From JBGPOS01 sp041488155 (GTDB lineage: Bacteria; Chloroflexota; Dehalococcoidia; Tepidiformales; Tepidiformaceae), in NCBI GenBank assembly GCA_041488155.1, contig JBGPOS010000043.1, positions 1-32,623 of the forward strand: a stretch of DNA of 32,623 nucleotides, in the 5' to 3' direction. Of the stretch, positions 24,168-31,405 are shown one piece after another; positions within the stretch are counted from its first letter, which is position 1; each line of letters starts with the position of its first letter. The position numbers and the translations under genes are program-made. The notes beneath the pieces are model-generated. The model was not told the origin of the DNA, made no database searches, and was given only the letters and a program-made list of their open reading frames with translations.

Positions 24168-24188
24168 TATGGGTCGAAGGGCTTCAGT

Positions 24189-25043
24189 TCAGTCGCCCGG
24201 CGGTGGTGGCACGACGAGGAGAGGCCGGTGGAGCGAGTGCATCACGCGTCCCGTCGTGCTTCCGATGGCGATGCGCTCGATGAGGCCCTTGCCCCCGGAG
24301 GCCATCGCCACCAGCCCGGCGTCAATCTCGTCGGCAGCCTGGACGATCGCCATCGATGCGGCCCCGTGCACAAGGATCGTCGTCTCGCCGGCCCGGCCAA
24401 CCTTCTGCAGGTACTCGTTCCCCACCGCTTCCAGCGAAGTGAGCAGGTCGGGCGGGTAGTAGGAGAACTCGATGCCGACAGGGGGCGGCAGCCCCACCGC
24501 TCGCAGGAGCGTCACCGGCGCTCCAGCCTTTGCCGCTATCTCGCGTGCGAGGCCGAGCGCCCGCTCCGCCTCCGGCTCGCCGTCTAGCGCGACGAGCACG
24601 GGGCGCTTGTCGAACTGCGCGGGCCCGCCTACGCCCGGGACGACCAGCACAGGGATGCGCGCCGTGCGGATGACCTTGTCCGCGACGCTACCGATAAACG
24701 CCGCCTTGAAACCGCCGCGGCCGTGGCTGGCGATGACGATGCAACGACCACCGGCCGCCGCGCCGGCGATCTCGGCCGCCGCCGAACCTGTGCGAAGCTC
24801 GGCCGAGACGCCGTTGACATCTGCCCCGAAGCGCTTCGCCAGCGCGACGGCATAGGACTTGAACGCCGCCTGCGCGCGCTTCAGGCCCGCCTCGCCGTCG
24901 AGATGCTCGCCATCTTCCACGACGTGCACGAGCAGCACGGGCGCCCCGTAGAGCCGCGCCAGGAACGCGGCCGCCGGTAGCGCGTTCTCCGCGTTCTTCG
25001 ACCCATCGAGTGGGACAACGATCCGAGCAACTGGTTGAGTCAT
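24189..25043 (-). CDS. Tandem-domain universal stress protein
   Basis: This 284-residue protein holds two UspA domains. Domain 1 (about 1-140) begins VARIVVPLDGSKNAENALPAA and carries the ATP-type loop ASHGRGGFKAAFIGSVADKVIR. Domain 2 (about 145-284) begins RPVLVALDGEPEAERAL and has the matching loop MASGGKGLIERIAIGSTTGRV, with an altered first Gly region. Both domains end with the strand PVLVVP or PLLVVP. Mycobacterial DosR-controlled stress proteins have the same two-domain size. The start at 25043 follows ACGGAGGACAG. It is the first of two tandem minus-strand usp genes and is divergent from the GNAT-like gene. Confidence 0.93.
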   Translation of the reverse strand: MTQPVARIVVPLDGSKNAENALPAAAFLARLYGAPVLLVHVVEDGEHLDGEAGLKRAQAAFKSYAVALAKRFGADVNGVSAELRTGSAAAEIAGAAAGGRCIVIASHGRGGFKAAFIGSVADKVIRTARIPVLVVPGVGGPAQFDKRPVLVALDGEPEAERALGLAREIAAKAGAPVTLLRAVGLPPPVGIEFSYYPPDLLTSLEAVGNEYLQKVGRAGETTILVHGAASMAIVQAADEIDAGLVAMASGGKGLIERIAIGSTTGRVMHSLHRPLLVVPPPPGD

Positions 25044-25123
25044 CTGTCCTCCGTTCCTTTCTGGACGCACATAGCATCGCTGCAACCGCCTCCCAGGCGC
25101 TACGGCCGATGGGCCGACGAAGC

Positions 25124-25138
25124 GGGGCCCAGGGGCCC
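25124..25138. repeat. Tandem GGGGCCC pair in a divergent promoter region
   Basis: Two copies of GGGGCCC separated by one A lie in the 191-bp gap between the two-domain usp gene and the GNAT-like gene. GGGCCC is itself a palindrome, so this could bind a dimeric regulator twice. It may also be chance in GC-rich DNA. Confidence 0.25.
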
Positions 25139-25234
25139 GGAACGCCCGAGAGGGCCGAAGGGGGATAGAAGGGGTACCGGTTTGGCCGTTGCCGGCGACG
25201 GAAGGCCGGACTCACGCTCCAGTCGGTGACAACG

Positions 25235-25738
25235 ATGGCAGCCAGCAGCCCGGTCAGTGATGAGTCCGTGACCCCCGCCGATAGCAGCCGGGTCGCGATC
25301 CGAGTCGCGGAGTCCGCCGACTCCGCCGCAATCACGGCATTTCGCGGCGATCCCCGGCTGCACTATCTCTGCCTTGGCCACCGCGCCCCGTGCGGGGGCG
25401 GCGCAGCCGCCGCTCCCCAGGCTGCACTGTCCGCGGTGATCGCCTCCAACCGGGCCGGCCAGATCGTGGCCGCCGGCTGGCTCGAACCGCTCCCCGGCGA
25501 TACCTCTGCGGCCTTCGTTTCGCTCGCGGTACAGGGAGCCTATCGAGGTGCCTTCATCGAGGCGGCCCTCCTGAAGCGCCTGAGTGCCGAAGCCCGCGCC
25601 CTGAGGCTTACTCGCCTCGAGGCCTGCGTCGCCCGCCAGACCCGGGACACGCTCGACCACTTCCGGCAGGCCGGGCTGCGCGTCGCTTCCTCGCTCTGCG
25701 TCGGCGGCGTCGCCGAAGTCACGCTGGACCTCGGCTGA
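25235..25738 (+). CDS. GNAT-fold acetyltransferase-like protein
   Basis: This 167-residue protein has the outline of a GNAT N-acetyltransferase. The N-terminal RVAIRVAESADSAAITAF, the middle strand IVAAGWLEPLPGD and the sequence FVSLAVQGAYRGAFIEAAL with LLKRLSAEARALRLTRLEACV (about 100-140) fit the family order. The C-terminal DHFRQAGLRV matches the usual GF-strand region. The acetyl-CoA loop, normally (Q/R)xxGx(G/A), is degenerate here (QGAYRGAF), so activity is uncertain. The substrate is unknown. The ATG at 25235 has GGTGA five bases upstream; an in-frame GTG at 25226 is the alternative. The next gene starts 10 bp after this stop, so both probably form an operon. Confidence 0.7.
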   Translation: MAASSPVSDESVTPADSSRVAIRVAESADSAAITAFRGDPRLHYLCLGHRAPCGGGAAAAPQAALSAVIASNRAGQIVAAGWLEPLPGDTSAAFVSLAVQGAYRGAFIEAALLKRLSAEARALRLTRLEACVARQTRDTLDHFRQAGLRVASSLCVGGVAEVTLDLG

Positions 25739-25748
25739 GATCGGATCC

Positions 25749-26177
25749 GTGCTTCGCGAGATCCCACGAGAAGAATGTGAAGCAATCCTCTCGCGGCATC
25801 GCGTCGGCCGCGTGGCGATGCGCGACGCCGAGGGCGCCTACGTCGTGCCAATAAGCTATGCCTGCTCCGCTGGCGCTATCTACGCACACGCCGCTCCCGG
25901 CCGGAAGGTCGCTCTCATGCGTCGCTGGCCGCACGTCGCCTTCCAGGTCGACGAAGTCGAAGACGGGGCGCACTGGCGGAGCGTGCTCGTCCGTGGCCGC
26001 TTCGAAGAGTTGCACGACACTGGGGACCAGGAGCGAGCGCGGCTCATCCTCCTGCGCGCCTTCGAAGGCAACCCGGTGAGTGTGACCGCGGGCCATGGCC
26101 ATCGCGTTCACCTCGCCGACGCCGTCCTCTTCTGCATCCGCGTCGAGGAGATCACCGGGCGCGCCGAGGGCCTCTAG
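25749..26177 (+). CDS. Pyridoxamine 5'-phosphate oxidase-fold flavin-binding protein
   Basis: This 142-residue protein is a split-barrel flavin-binding domain of the NimA/Rv1155 type. The opening REIPREECEAILSRHRVGRVA followed by AYVVPISYACSAGAIYAH is characteristic, then GRKVALMRRWPHVAFQVDEV and SVLVRGRFEEL. Members bind FMN or F420 and reduce small molecules or protect against nitro compounds; a few degrade heme. Which one applies is not clear. The start is GTG at 25749, with only a weak GGAT upstream, 10 bp after the GNAT-like gene. The stop codon TAG lies inside the left end of the inverted-repeat element at 26174-26319, so the element may have replaced the original C-terminal codons. Confidence 0.87.
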   Translation: MLREIPREECEAILSRHRVGRVAMRDAEGAYVVPISYACSAGAIYAHAAPGRKVALMRRWPHVAFQVDEVEDGAHWRSVLVRGRFEELHDTGDQERARLILLRAFEGNPVSVTAGHGHRVHLADAVLFCIRVEEITGRAEGL

Positions 26178-26319
26178 TACTTACTCAAGAAGGTCCGCGT
26201 CATGTAGCCGCCTTCCTTCGCCCGGGTGCTCCCCTTCTCCCGCGAAGTCGGGAGAGGGGGTTGGGGGGTGAGGGCAGGATGCCGTCGAATCAGCCCCCTT
26301 TTTCTCAAGTGAGTACTAG
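26174..26319. repeat. 146-bp MITE-like element with 18-bp imperfect inverted ends and a central hairpin
   Basis: The left end CTAGTACTTACTCAAGAA (26174-26191) and the right end, whose last 18 bases read TTCTCAAGTGAGTACTAG (26302-26319), are inverted copies matching at 15 of 18 positions. CCT flanks both sides, a possible 3-bp target duplication. Inside, 26231-26260 folds into a 12-bp stem with one G-T pair, CCCCTTCTCCCG and CGGGAGAGGGGG, followed by GTTGGGGGGTGAGGG. That core resembles CTCTCCC/GGGAGAG palindromes dispersed in several GC-rich genomes. There is no open reading frame, so this would be a non-autonomous element or REP-like repeat. Copies elsewhere in the genome are needed to confirm mobility. 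Confidence 0.5.
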
Positions 26320-26340
26320 CCTGCCTGCCCGCTTGTGACG

Positions 26341-26379
26341 GACTGAACAAACGACCGGCTAGACCCTGATTCTTCAGTC
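26341..26379. repeat. Inverted repeat upstream of the multicopper oxidase
   Basis: GACTGAA (26341-26347) and TTCAGTC (26373-26379) are perfect 7-base inverted arms separated by 25 bases, 72 bp upstream of the oxidase start. It could be a regulator site or a leader hairpin. It lies just outside the MITE-like element. Confidence 0.3.
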
Positions 26380-26450
26380 GATCGTCCATGCCGGGGAGAG
26401 CCGCCCCCGCGCAACATCTGGCCAGTCGTAGTTCGGGACGGAGGGACGGA

Positions 26451-27554
26451 ATGGAGCCGGATGTGTTGCTTGGACGGCGGGTCGGACGGCGGCGGTTCCT
26501 GAAGCAGGCAGGTGTAGTCGGTGCAGCGATCCCCATGGCCGGCGGCCTCATTGCCGCCGCCTGCAACGACGATGCTGGGCCGAAGCCCACGACCGGCGTC
26601 GAGTTCCGCACCCCGGCACCCGGTTCCACGAGCGCCGTCGCCGGCTCCAACACCACCCCCGCCGCCGCTCACGCCGCCGCGGACGCGATCGACTCCGCTC
26701 ACAAGAAGGGCATCGAAGACTTCCTCGCCAACCAGAAGACGCCCCTCACAAAGGGCCGGGGCAACCAGCCCCTCCAGCCCCGGCTCGACGGCGCCGTCAA
26801 GGTCTGGGACCTGACCATCGACGAGCTCGACTGGGAAACGGTGCCGGGCAAGAAGGAGAAGGCACGCGGCTACAACGCCACGATCCCGGGCCCCATCCTC
26901 CGGGCCACCGAGGGTGACCGCGTCCGCATCAACTTCAAGAACAACCTTCCCGAAAGCACCGCGGTCCACTGGCACGGCGTCTACGTGCCCAACGCGATGG
27001 ACGGTGTCGCCTTCCTCACCCAGGACCCGATCAAGTCGGGCGGGACGTGGACCTACGAGTTCACCCTGCGCAACCCCGGTACGCACATGTACCACGCCCA
27101 CCACAACTCAATGGACCAGGTCAACCGGGGCCTCCTGGGCGCCTTCATCGTTGAGCCCAAGGACAAGGCCACCTACCCGAAGTTCGACCGGGAGTACGTC
27201 CTCGTCCTGAACGACACGCTCCTGGGATTCACGATCAACGGCAAGGGCTTCCCGGCGACCGACGCGCTCACCGCGAAGAAGGGCGAACGCGTGCTCATTC
27301 GCTGGCTCAACGAAGGCCTCATGAGCCACCCTATGCACCTCCACGGGATGCCCATGCAGGTGTTCGCGCGCGATGGCTGGGCCCTCAACCCCCCCTACTT
27401 CTGCGACACCCTCGACGTCGCTCCCGGCAATCGCTACGACGCAATCGTCGAAGCCACAGAGCCGGGAGTCTGGGCCTTCCATTGCCACATCCTCTCCCAC
27501 GCCGAAAGCCCTGAAGGCTTCTTTGGCCTCGTCACCGTCCTGATCGTCGAATAG
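26451..27554 (+). CDS. Two-domain multicopper oxidase, Tat-exported lipoprotein
   Basis: Multicopper oxidases couple one-electron oxidation of phenols, metals or other donors to reduction of oxygen, or of nitrite in the nitrite-reductase branch. This 367-residue protein has a twin-arginine signal (RRRFLK, 13-18) and a lipobox-like AAAC with Cys38, so it is probably membrane-anchored outside the cell. Copper motifs are complete: HWHG (173-176), HMYHAHH (212-218), HPMHLHG (293-299) and HCHILSH (344-350). Only the last block has the type-1 copper cysteine (Cys345), so the mononuclear site is in domain 2. The axial Met seen in many relatives (often GMFGM) is missing; the sequence is PEGFFGLV. A low-complexity Ala/Pro/Thr linker covers about 40-85. 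The start follows GGAGGGACGGA. The gene is convergent with the response regulator, nine bases apart. Confidence 0.93.
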   Translation: MEPDVLLGRRVGRRRFLKQAGVVGAAIPMAGGLIAAACNDDAGPKPTTGVEFRTPAPGSTSAVAGSNTTPAAAHAAADAIDSAHKKGIEDFLANQKTPLTKGRGNQPLQPRLDGAVKVWDLTIDELDWETVPGKKEKARGYNATIPGPILRATEGDRVRINFKNNLPESTAVHWHGVYVPNAMDGVAFLTQDPIKSGGTWTYEFTLRNPGTHMYHAHHNSMDQVNRGLLGAFIVEPKDKATYPKFDREYVLVLNDTLLGFTINGKGFPATDALTAKKGERVLIRWLNEGLMSHPMHLHGMPMQVFARDGWALNPPYFCDTLDVAPGNRYDAIVEATEPGVWAFHCHILSHAESPEGFFGLVTVLIVE

Positions 27555-27563
27555 GGGACTGCC

Positions 27564-28229
27564 TCAGGCCTCGGGCGGGCGCTTCGAGGCTCGGCGAATG
27601 GCGAACCCCGCGGCCTCCACCCTCCGCGTCAGCCCGAGCTTCCCGAGGATGTCGCTGACGTGGTGCTTTACCGTCTTCTCCGAAAGGTAGAGCTGCTCCC
27701 CGATCTCTCGGTTCGTCAGGCCGTCCGAGATCAGCTCCAGGATCTTCAGCTCCCGCTCGGTGAGTTGCTGGGCCATACGGTCCTCTTCGCTGACCACGTT
27801 GCCGCGGCGGATCTGCTCGATCACCGCCGCCGAACTCGTCGCATCGAGCGTCTTCCCACCCCGGCCCACGACGCGCATCGCGTCGACGAGCTGGTCCGTC
27901 CGCACCTCTTTCAGCATGAACCCACTCGCCCCCGCGACGATCGAAGCCATCACGGCGCGCTCGTCGGCGTACGACGTGAGCATGAGAACGTTCGTTTCCG
28001 GCGCGTCGGCGCGGATCGCGCGGCAGGCCTCAATCCCCGTCAGCCGCGGCATGCGCACGTCCATGACGATCAGGTCCGGCTTGAGCCGCTTCGCTTCCCG
28101 CACGGCCTCCAGCCCATCGCGCGCTTCCCCGACCACGTTGAACTCGGGAAAATTGCGGAGCGCCGCCTTTAGCCCCCCGCGCACGATGTCGTGATCGTCA
28201 GCCAGGAGCACGTGGATTGTCTCGGTCAT
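27564..28229 (-). CDS. NarL/DevR-type response regulator
   Basis: This 221-residue DNA-binding regulator has a receiver domain (1-120) with the acidic pair Asp11/Asp12, phosphoacceptor Asp57 (LIVMDVRMP), the switch Thr/Ser in LMLTSYAD and Lys107 (GFMLKEV). A LuxR-type helix-turn-helix follows (about 155-211), with LTERELKILELISDGLTNRE and then IGEQLYLSEKTVKHHVSDI. The closest described types are NarL/FixJ regulators such as DevR (DosR) and LiaR. The start ATG overlaps the kinase stop in ATGA and has its own AAGGAGG, so the two genes form a translationally coupled pair. Target genes are unknown; the stress genes nearby are candidates. Confidence 0.95.
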   Translation of the reverse strand: MTETIHVLLADDHDIVRGGLKAALRNFPEFNVVGEARDGLEAVREAKRLKPDLIVMDVRMPRLTGIEACRAIRADAPETNVLMLTSYADERAVMASIVAGASGFMLKEVRTDQLVDAMRVVGRGGKTLDATSSAAVIEQIRRGNVVSEEDRMAQQLTERELKILELISDGLTNREIGEQLYLSEKTVKHHVSDILGKLGLTRRVEAAGFAIRRASKRPPEA

Positions 28230-29389
28230 TCGTTCCTCCTTGGTATCGAAACGCGCACGGTCGTGCCCATGCCCGGGATCCCCAGCACGGAGAGCTCGCC
28301 GCCGAGCCGTTCCGCGCGCGTGCGCATTGTGATCGTTCCCAGGCCGGTGCGGGCGTTCGCCTGGTCGAAGCCAACGCCGTTGTCCTGGATCGTCAGCGAC
28401 GTTTCGTTCACGTTCTGGCGCAGGTCGATGGCGACCTTCGACACAGCCCCGTGGCGCACCGAGTTGCTCAGCGCCTCGCGCGCGATGTAGAGCAGGTCCT
28501 CGGCGTCTCGGGCAGTCAGCTCCTGGAGCGCAGCAGCGGTGATGTTCACCACCGTGTCGACGCCGGAAGGGACGAGCTGGCGGATGACGAAAGCCAGGTC
28601 GCGCGTCAGCTCCGGCTGCGAGGCCGGCGTCTCCGCCTCCAGCATCGTGATGTACTGGCGAATGTCGCCGATCAGCTCGTTGATGCGGGCCACCCCGTTG
28701 CCCAGGGACCCCTTGACTTCGGGCGAGGCCGCGACCGCTGCCGTCGCATCGAACTCGAGTCCCAGGGCGTAGAGTGACTGGATAGTCCCGTCGTGGAGAT
28801 CGTGAGCGATCCGCTCACGCTCTTCGAGGAGGAAGAGGCGGCCACTGCGCTCCCGGGCGAGCGCGCTCGCCACGCTCACCGCCGCCTGCAGGGCCAGGGT
28901 CACCGCCGAAAGCTCTGCCGCTTCCGTGAACGGCGGCCCACCCAGGTCGCGTGTCATGTAAAGCGAACCGATCGTGCGGCCGCCTGCGCGGATGGGTACG
29001 CCAAGGAAGGCCCGCATTTCCGGATGCCCTGCGGGCCAGCCCGTCGCGCTGGGATGCCGGGTGAGGTCGTCGAGGCGCAGGGGATGCTCACATCGCGCGA
29101 GCTCGCCAAGCAAGCCGCGGCCCACCGGCGGATCGCCCAACTTGCGGGCGAGCCCCTCTTCGATGCCCGTGTAGATGAACCGCTCGAGCGTCCCGTTATC
29201 GTCGAACGTCGAGATCGCTGCGAAGCCCGCCCCGGTCACTTCGCGTGCCCGGCCCGCGAGCCGCTTGAGGATCTCAGCGAGGTCGTCGCAGCCAGCGAGA
29301 AGCTCGCTGGTGATGGCCATCTCCGAAAGCCTGGCAGCGATGGAGAACCCCGCCTCGGAAGCCGTCCCGCTTGAGGTCATGCCCGACAT
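28226..29389 (-). CDS. GAF-domain sensor histidine kinase (HisKA_3, NarX/DevS type)
   Basis: This 387-residue soluble kinase has a GAF domain (about 30-180) with FLGVPIRAGGRTIGSLYM, which may bind heme, a nucleotide or another small ligand. The HisKA_3 box ERERIAHDLHDGTIQSLYAL (190-209) contains the phosphoacceptor His199. The ATP-binding domain has the N-box REALSNSVRHG (Asn309), the G1-box DNGVGF (336-341) and the GLGTITMRTRAERLGG block. No transmembrane helix was seen, so it should be cytosolic. DevS has two GAF domains; this protein has one. The ATG at 29389 is preferred, since the longer frame to 29734 overlaps the divergent receiver gene and is unconserved; 29380 is an alternative. It overlaps the response regulator gene by four bases. 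Confidence 0.93.
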   Translation of the reverse strand: MSGMTSSGTASEAGFSIAARLSEMAITSELLAGCDDLAEILKRLAGRAREVTGAGFAAISTFDDNGTLERFIYTGIEEGLARKLGDPPVGRGLLGELARCEHPLRLDDLTRHPSATGWPAGHPEMRAFLGVPIRAGGRTIGSLYMTRDLGGPPFTEAAELSAVTLALQAAVSVASALARERSGRLFLLEERERIAHDLHDGTIQSLYALGLEFDATAAVAASPEVKGSLGNGVARINELIGDIRQYITMLEAETPASQPELTRDLAFVIRQLVPSGVDTVVNITAAALQELTARDAEDLLYIAREALSNSVRHGAVSKVAIDLRQNVNETSLTIQDNGVGFDQANARTGLGTITMRTRAERLGGELSVLGIPGMGTTVRVSIPRRNE

Positions 29390-29551
29390 GCTACCGCATT
29401 GCCACTCGCCCCTCAGCGCACCTGCGCCCGCGCACCTGGATCCATCGGGCCGCGAGGACAACCCCATCGGGCCGTGCCCCCCACCCGGGATGTAGTTCAC
29501 CATCCGGATATGGATGCGAAGCTCGGCCCAGCACGACGCGTCGCAATCCGC

Positions 29552-29590
29552 CCCGACGGCCGGACGGCCCACGATCACACGTCCGTCGGG
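29552..29590. repeat. Inverted repeat between the kinase and receiver genes
   Basis: CCCGACGG (29552-29559) and CCGTCGGG (29583-29590) are perfect 8-base arms separated by 23 bases, which themselves include a GGACGGCC unit. The site is in the 240-bp gap shared by the divergent kinase and receiver genes, 40 bp from the receiver start. It could be an operator or an mRNA leader structure. Confidence 0.35.
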
Positions 29591-29629
29591 CCATCTCAAA
29601 GCAGCGCCCCCATCGCTCAGGATATTGCC

Positions 29630-29983
29630 ATGTCCGTTCCGACCGTCCGGATAGTTACCTCTGACGGTGCACTGCGACGGGCGTTGCGCGCCCACCTCGA
29701 ACACGCGGCGCAATTCCGCTTCCTCGATCATCACCCCTCCGACAGAGACGGTCGCCCCGCGGATGTGGTCGTTACGCCCGTTTCCGACTGTCCGAGCGAG
29801 CGCTGCGTCGAACTGGCCGCAGAAGGGACGCGGGTGATCATCCTGGCCGCGATCCCACGCGAGTCCGAACGCGATCGTTACCTCGAAGCCGGGGCCGCCG
29901 CCTACGTCGCCATGACCGTCGGCGGCGACCAGCTCATCGGAGAGATTCGGCGGGTGCTGGGTCAGCCGCCGGACGGCGCCTGA
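29630..29983 (+). CDS. Degenerate stand-alone receiver (pseudo-receiver) protein
   Basis: This 117-residue protein follows the receiver fold: VRIVTSDGALRRALRAHLE (first strand and helix), ADVVVTPVSD (third strand), GTRVIILAAIP (fourth) and AGAAAYVAMTVGGDQLIGEIRRVL (fifth strand and last helix). Phosphorylation residues are missing by hand alignment to the neighbouring regulator. The acidic pair is Ser11-Asp12, the phosphoacceptor Asp is Pro50 (Asp53 is close but misplaced), and the conserved Lys is Met95. It therefore cannot act as a normal phosphorelay receiver. A decoy, partner-binding or ligand-binding role is possible. The ATG at 29630 has AGGA upstream. It is divergent from the kinase gene. 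Its family assignment rests on pattern rather than a strong motif. Confidence 0.65.
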   Translation: MSVPTVRIVTSDGALRRALRAHLEHAAQFRFLDHHPSDRDGRPADVVVTPVSDCPSERCVELAAEGTRVIILAAIPRESERDRYLEAGAAAYVAMTVGGDQLIGEIRRVLGQPPDGA

Positions 29984-30025
29984 AGCCCCTCAGTCGGGCC
30001 CCAGGATCGCCTCGCGCGCGAGGTT

Positions 30026-31219
30026 CTACCACGTCCTGTCGCCGAAATGCTCCCGCTGGTACAACCACCATTCCGCGCCCCAGAGGTAGACCCTCTCGGC
30101 ACCCGTGCGACGGGCGTAGTCGATGTTCTTGCGGAAATTGGCAGCCGTGACGTCGGGGGCCGGGTGGTTCGGCGAGGTGAGCCGCGCATCGCCGTCGGGC
30201 CACGGCTCGGCCTGCATCTCCGTCAACCAGTATTCTCGCCCGAGCGCCTTCGCCTCGCGCGCCTGGTGGGCGTAGTTCGGCGCCAGGGGCCCGATCTCCA
30301 GGATCGGTATGACGAAGTGGAGGCCGGCCACCTCGTAGTTGCGAAACGGATAGAGGCTCGCCCCCAGGATGTCCCCTTCCACCAGGGCATCCTGCCACCG
30401 CCGGTCGAAGACGAAGTGTTGCGCGTGGTTCACCGACACCGGCCGGTGGCCCGTGTCGTTCGCCCGGATCCGGGCCACCTCCTCTTCGACGAAATCTCGC
30501 CCGAGCACCCAGTTCTCGGCGCGCAACGAGGGAACGAACGGCTCGTTGTCCGCCCCCCAGGAGTCGATCGCCGTTGACGAGGCGACGTGCCGCACCACCG
30601 CTTCCACCATCGCCAGGGCGCTGCTGCGCAGGAAGGCATCGTCAGAGATGACTTCCCGCTCCCGAAGGTCCACGCGCGTCCGCACCCATTCGGGGATGTA
30701 GAACTCCGGGTGCCGCTGGCCTTTGACGCCGACCGTTAGGAGCACCTTCGCGTCGTGGCGACCCGCCTCCGCCAGCAGCGCGTCGACCAGCCTGAAGTCA
30801 TACACCCCTTCGAGCGGTTCGACCTGGGACCACTCGACCGAGATCCGCACGTACCTCGCCCCCAGCCCCTGGAGGAGCTCAGCCAGCGTCGCTGCGCACC
30901 ACTCGGCGCGTCCTGGTCTGTCGTCCGAAACAAAGCCATCGCTGCCGCGCGCCGGGTCTTCAAGAAGAAGGTATTCGGCGTGGTTGCAGCTGTAGTTGAT
31001 CCCGAAGATCGGGTTGCCCGCTGGTTCGACGTGCGGCCAACTGAGCCGGACGAAGATGACCGCGAATCCGATGACGAGCGCCACTCCCGCCGTGGCTCCT
31101 CCCCCGAGCCCCGCGAACCCCAGCACGATCCGGCGCCGCGAAGGGCGCTGGAGCGGGTCCCCGTCCGCCTCACCCCCGGCGGTCTTTTCCGGATTCTTAC
31201 CGCCAATGTGGATCGTCAT
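30026..31219 (-). CDS. Membrane-anchored glycoside hydrolase-like TIM-barrel protein
   Basis: This 397-residue protein has a cytosolic N-tail, one transmembrane helix (about 31-57) and an extracellular (beta/alpha)8-like domain. The domain pattern fits clan GH-A glycosidases: IFGINYSCNHAEY at the start, ARYVRISVEWSQVEPLEGVY, the acid/base motif WGADNEPF (Glu226), and LTEMQAEPW near the end, where Glu334 could be the nucleophile. Clan GH-A includes cellulases, beta-galactosidases and mannanases, so no substrate is given. The catalytic domain is short, which is usual for GH5/GH39-like distant members. The chosen start is ATG at 31219, although no ribosome binding site is seen; an in-frame GTG at 31252 is the alternative. 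It is divergent from the efflux adaptor gene. Confidence 0.75.
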   Translation of the reverse strand: MTIHIGGKNPEKTAGGEADGDPLQRPSRRRIVLGFAGLGGGATAGVALVIGFAVIFVRLSWPHVEPAGNPIFGINYSCNHAEYLLLEDPARGSDGFVSDDRPGRAEWCAATLAELLQGLGARYVRISVEWSQVEPLEGVYDFRLVDALLAEAGRHDAKVLLTVGVKGQRHPEFYIPEWVRTRVDLREREVISDDAFLRSSALAMVEAVVRHVASSTAIDSWGADNEPFVPSLRAENWVLGRDFVEEEVARIRANDTGHRPVSVNHAQHFVFDRRWQDALVEGDILGASLYPFRNYEVAGLHFVIPILEIGPLAPNYAHQAREAKALGREYWLTEMQAEPWPDGDARLTSPNHPAPDVTAANFRKNIDYARRTGAERVYLWGAEWWLYQREHFGDRTW

Positions 31220-31405
31220 ATGTGTGAGAGTAGCGCCGGGATCAAGCGACACGCACGGGCGTCCCCGAATCGCTCGATAAAGAGTCCCGGCCCGTCACCT
31301 TTGGCGCAGCCGGCGCCATACAAGCAATAAGCATGGTTGCGGCCTACGAGGGTTGCCCTCTACTCTGCCGCGCACGCGAATCTGGATGGAGAGAGAGGCA
31401 CACCG

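Noticed and set aside
26231..26260. Intrinsic terminator of the PPOX gene
   Set aside because: The stem is strong but lies within the inverted-repeat element and has no T-run after it on the plus strand; it is better described as part of that element.
29390..29734. N-terminal extension of the histidine kinase
   Set aside because: It is open but unconserved in composition, overlaps the divergent receiver gene and lacks a domain; the GAF domain begins after the ATG at 29389.
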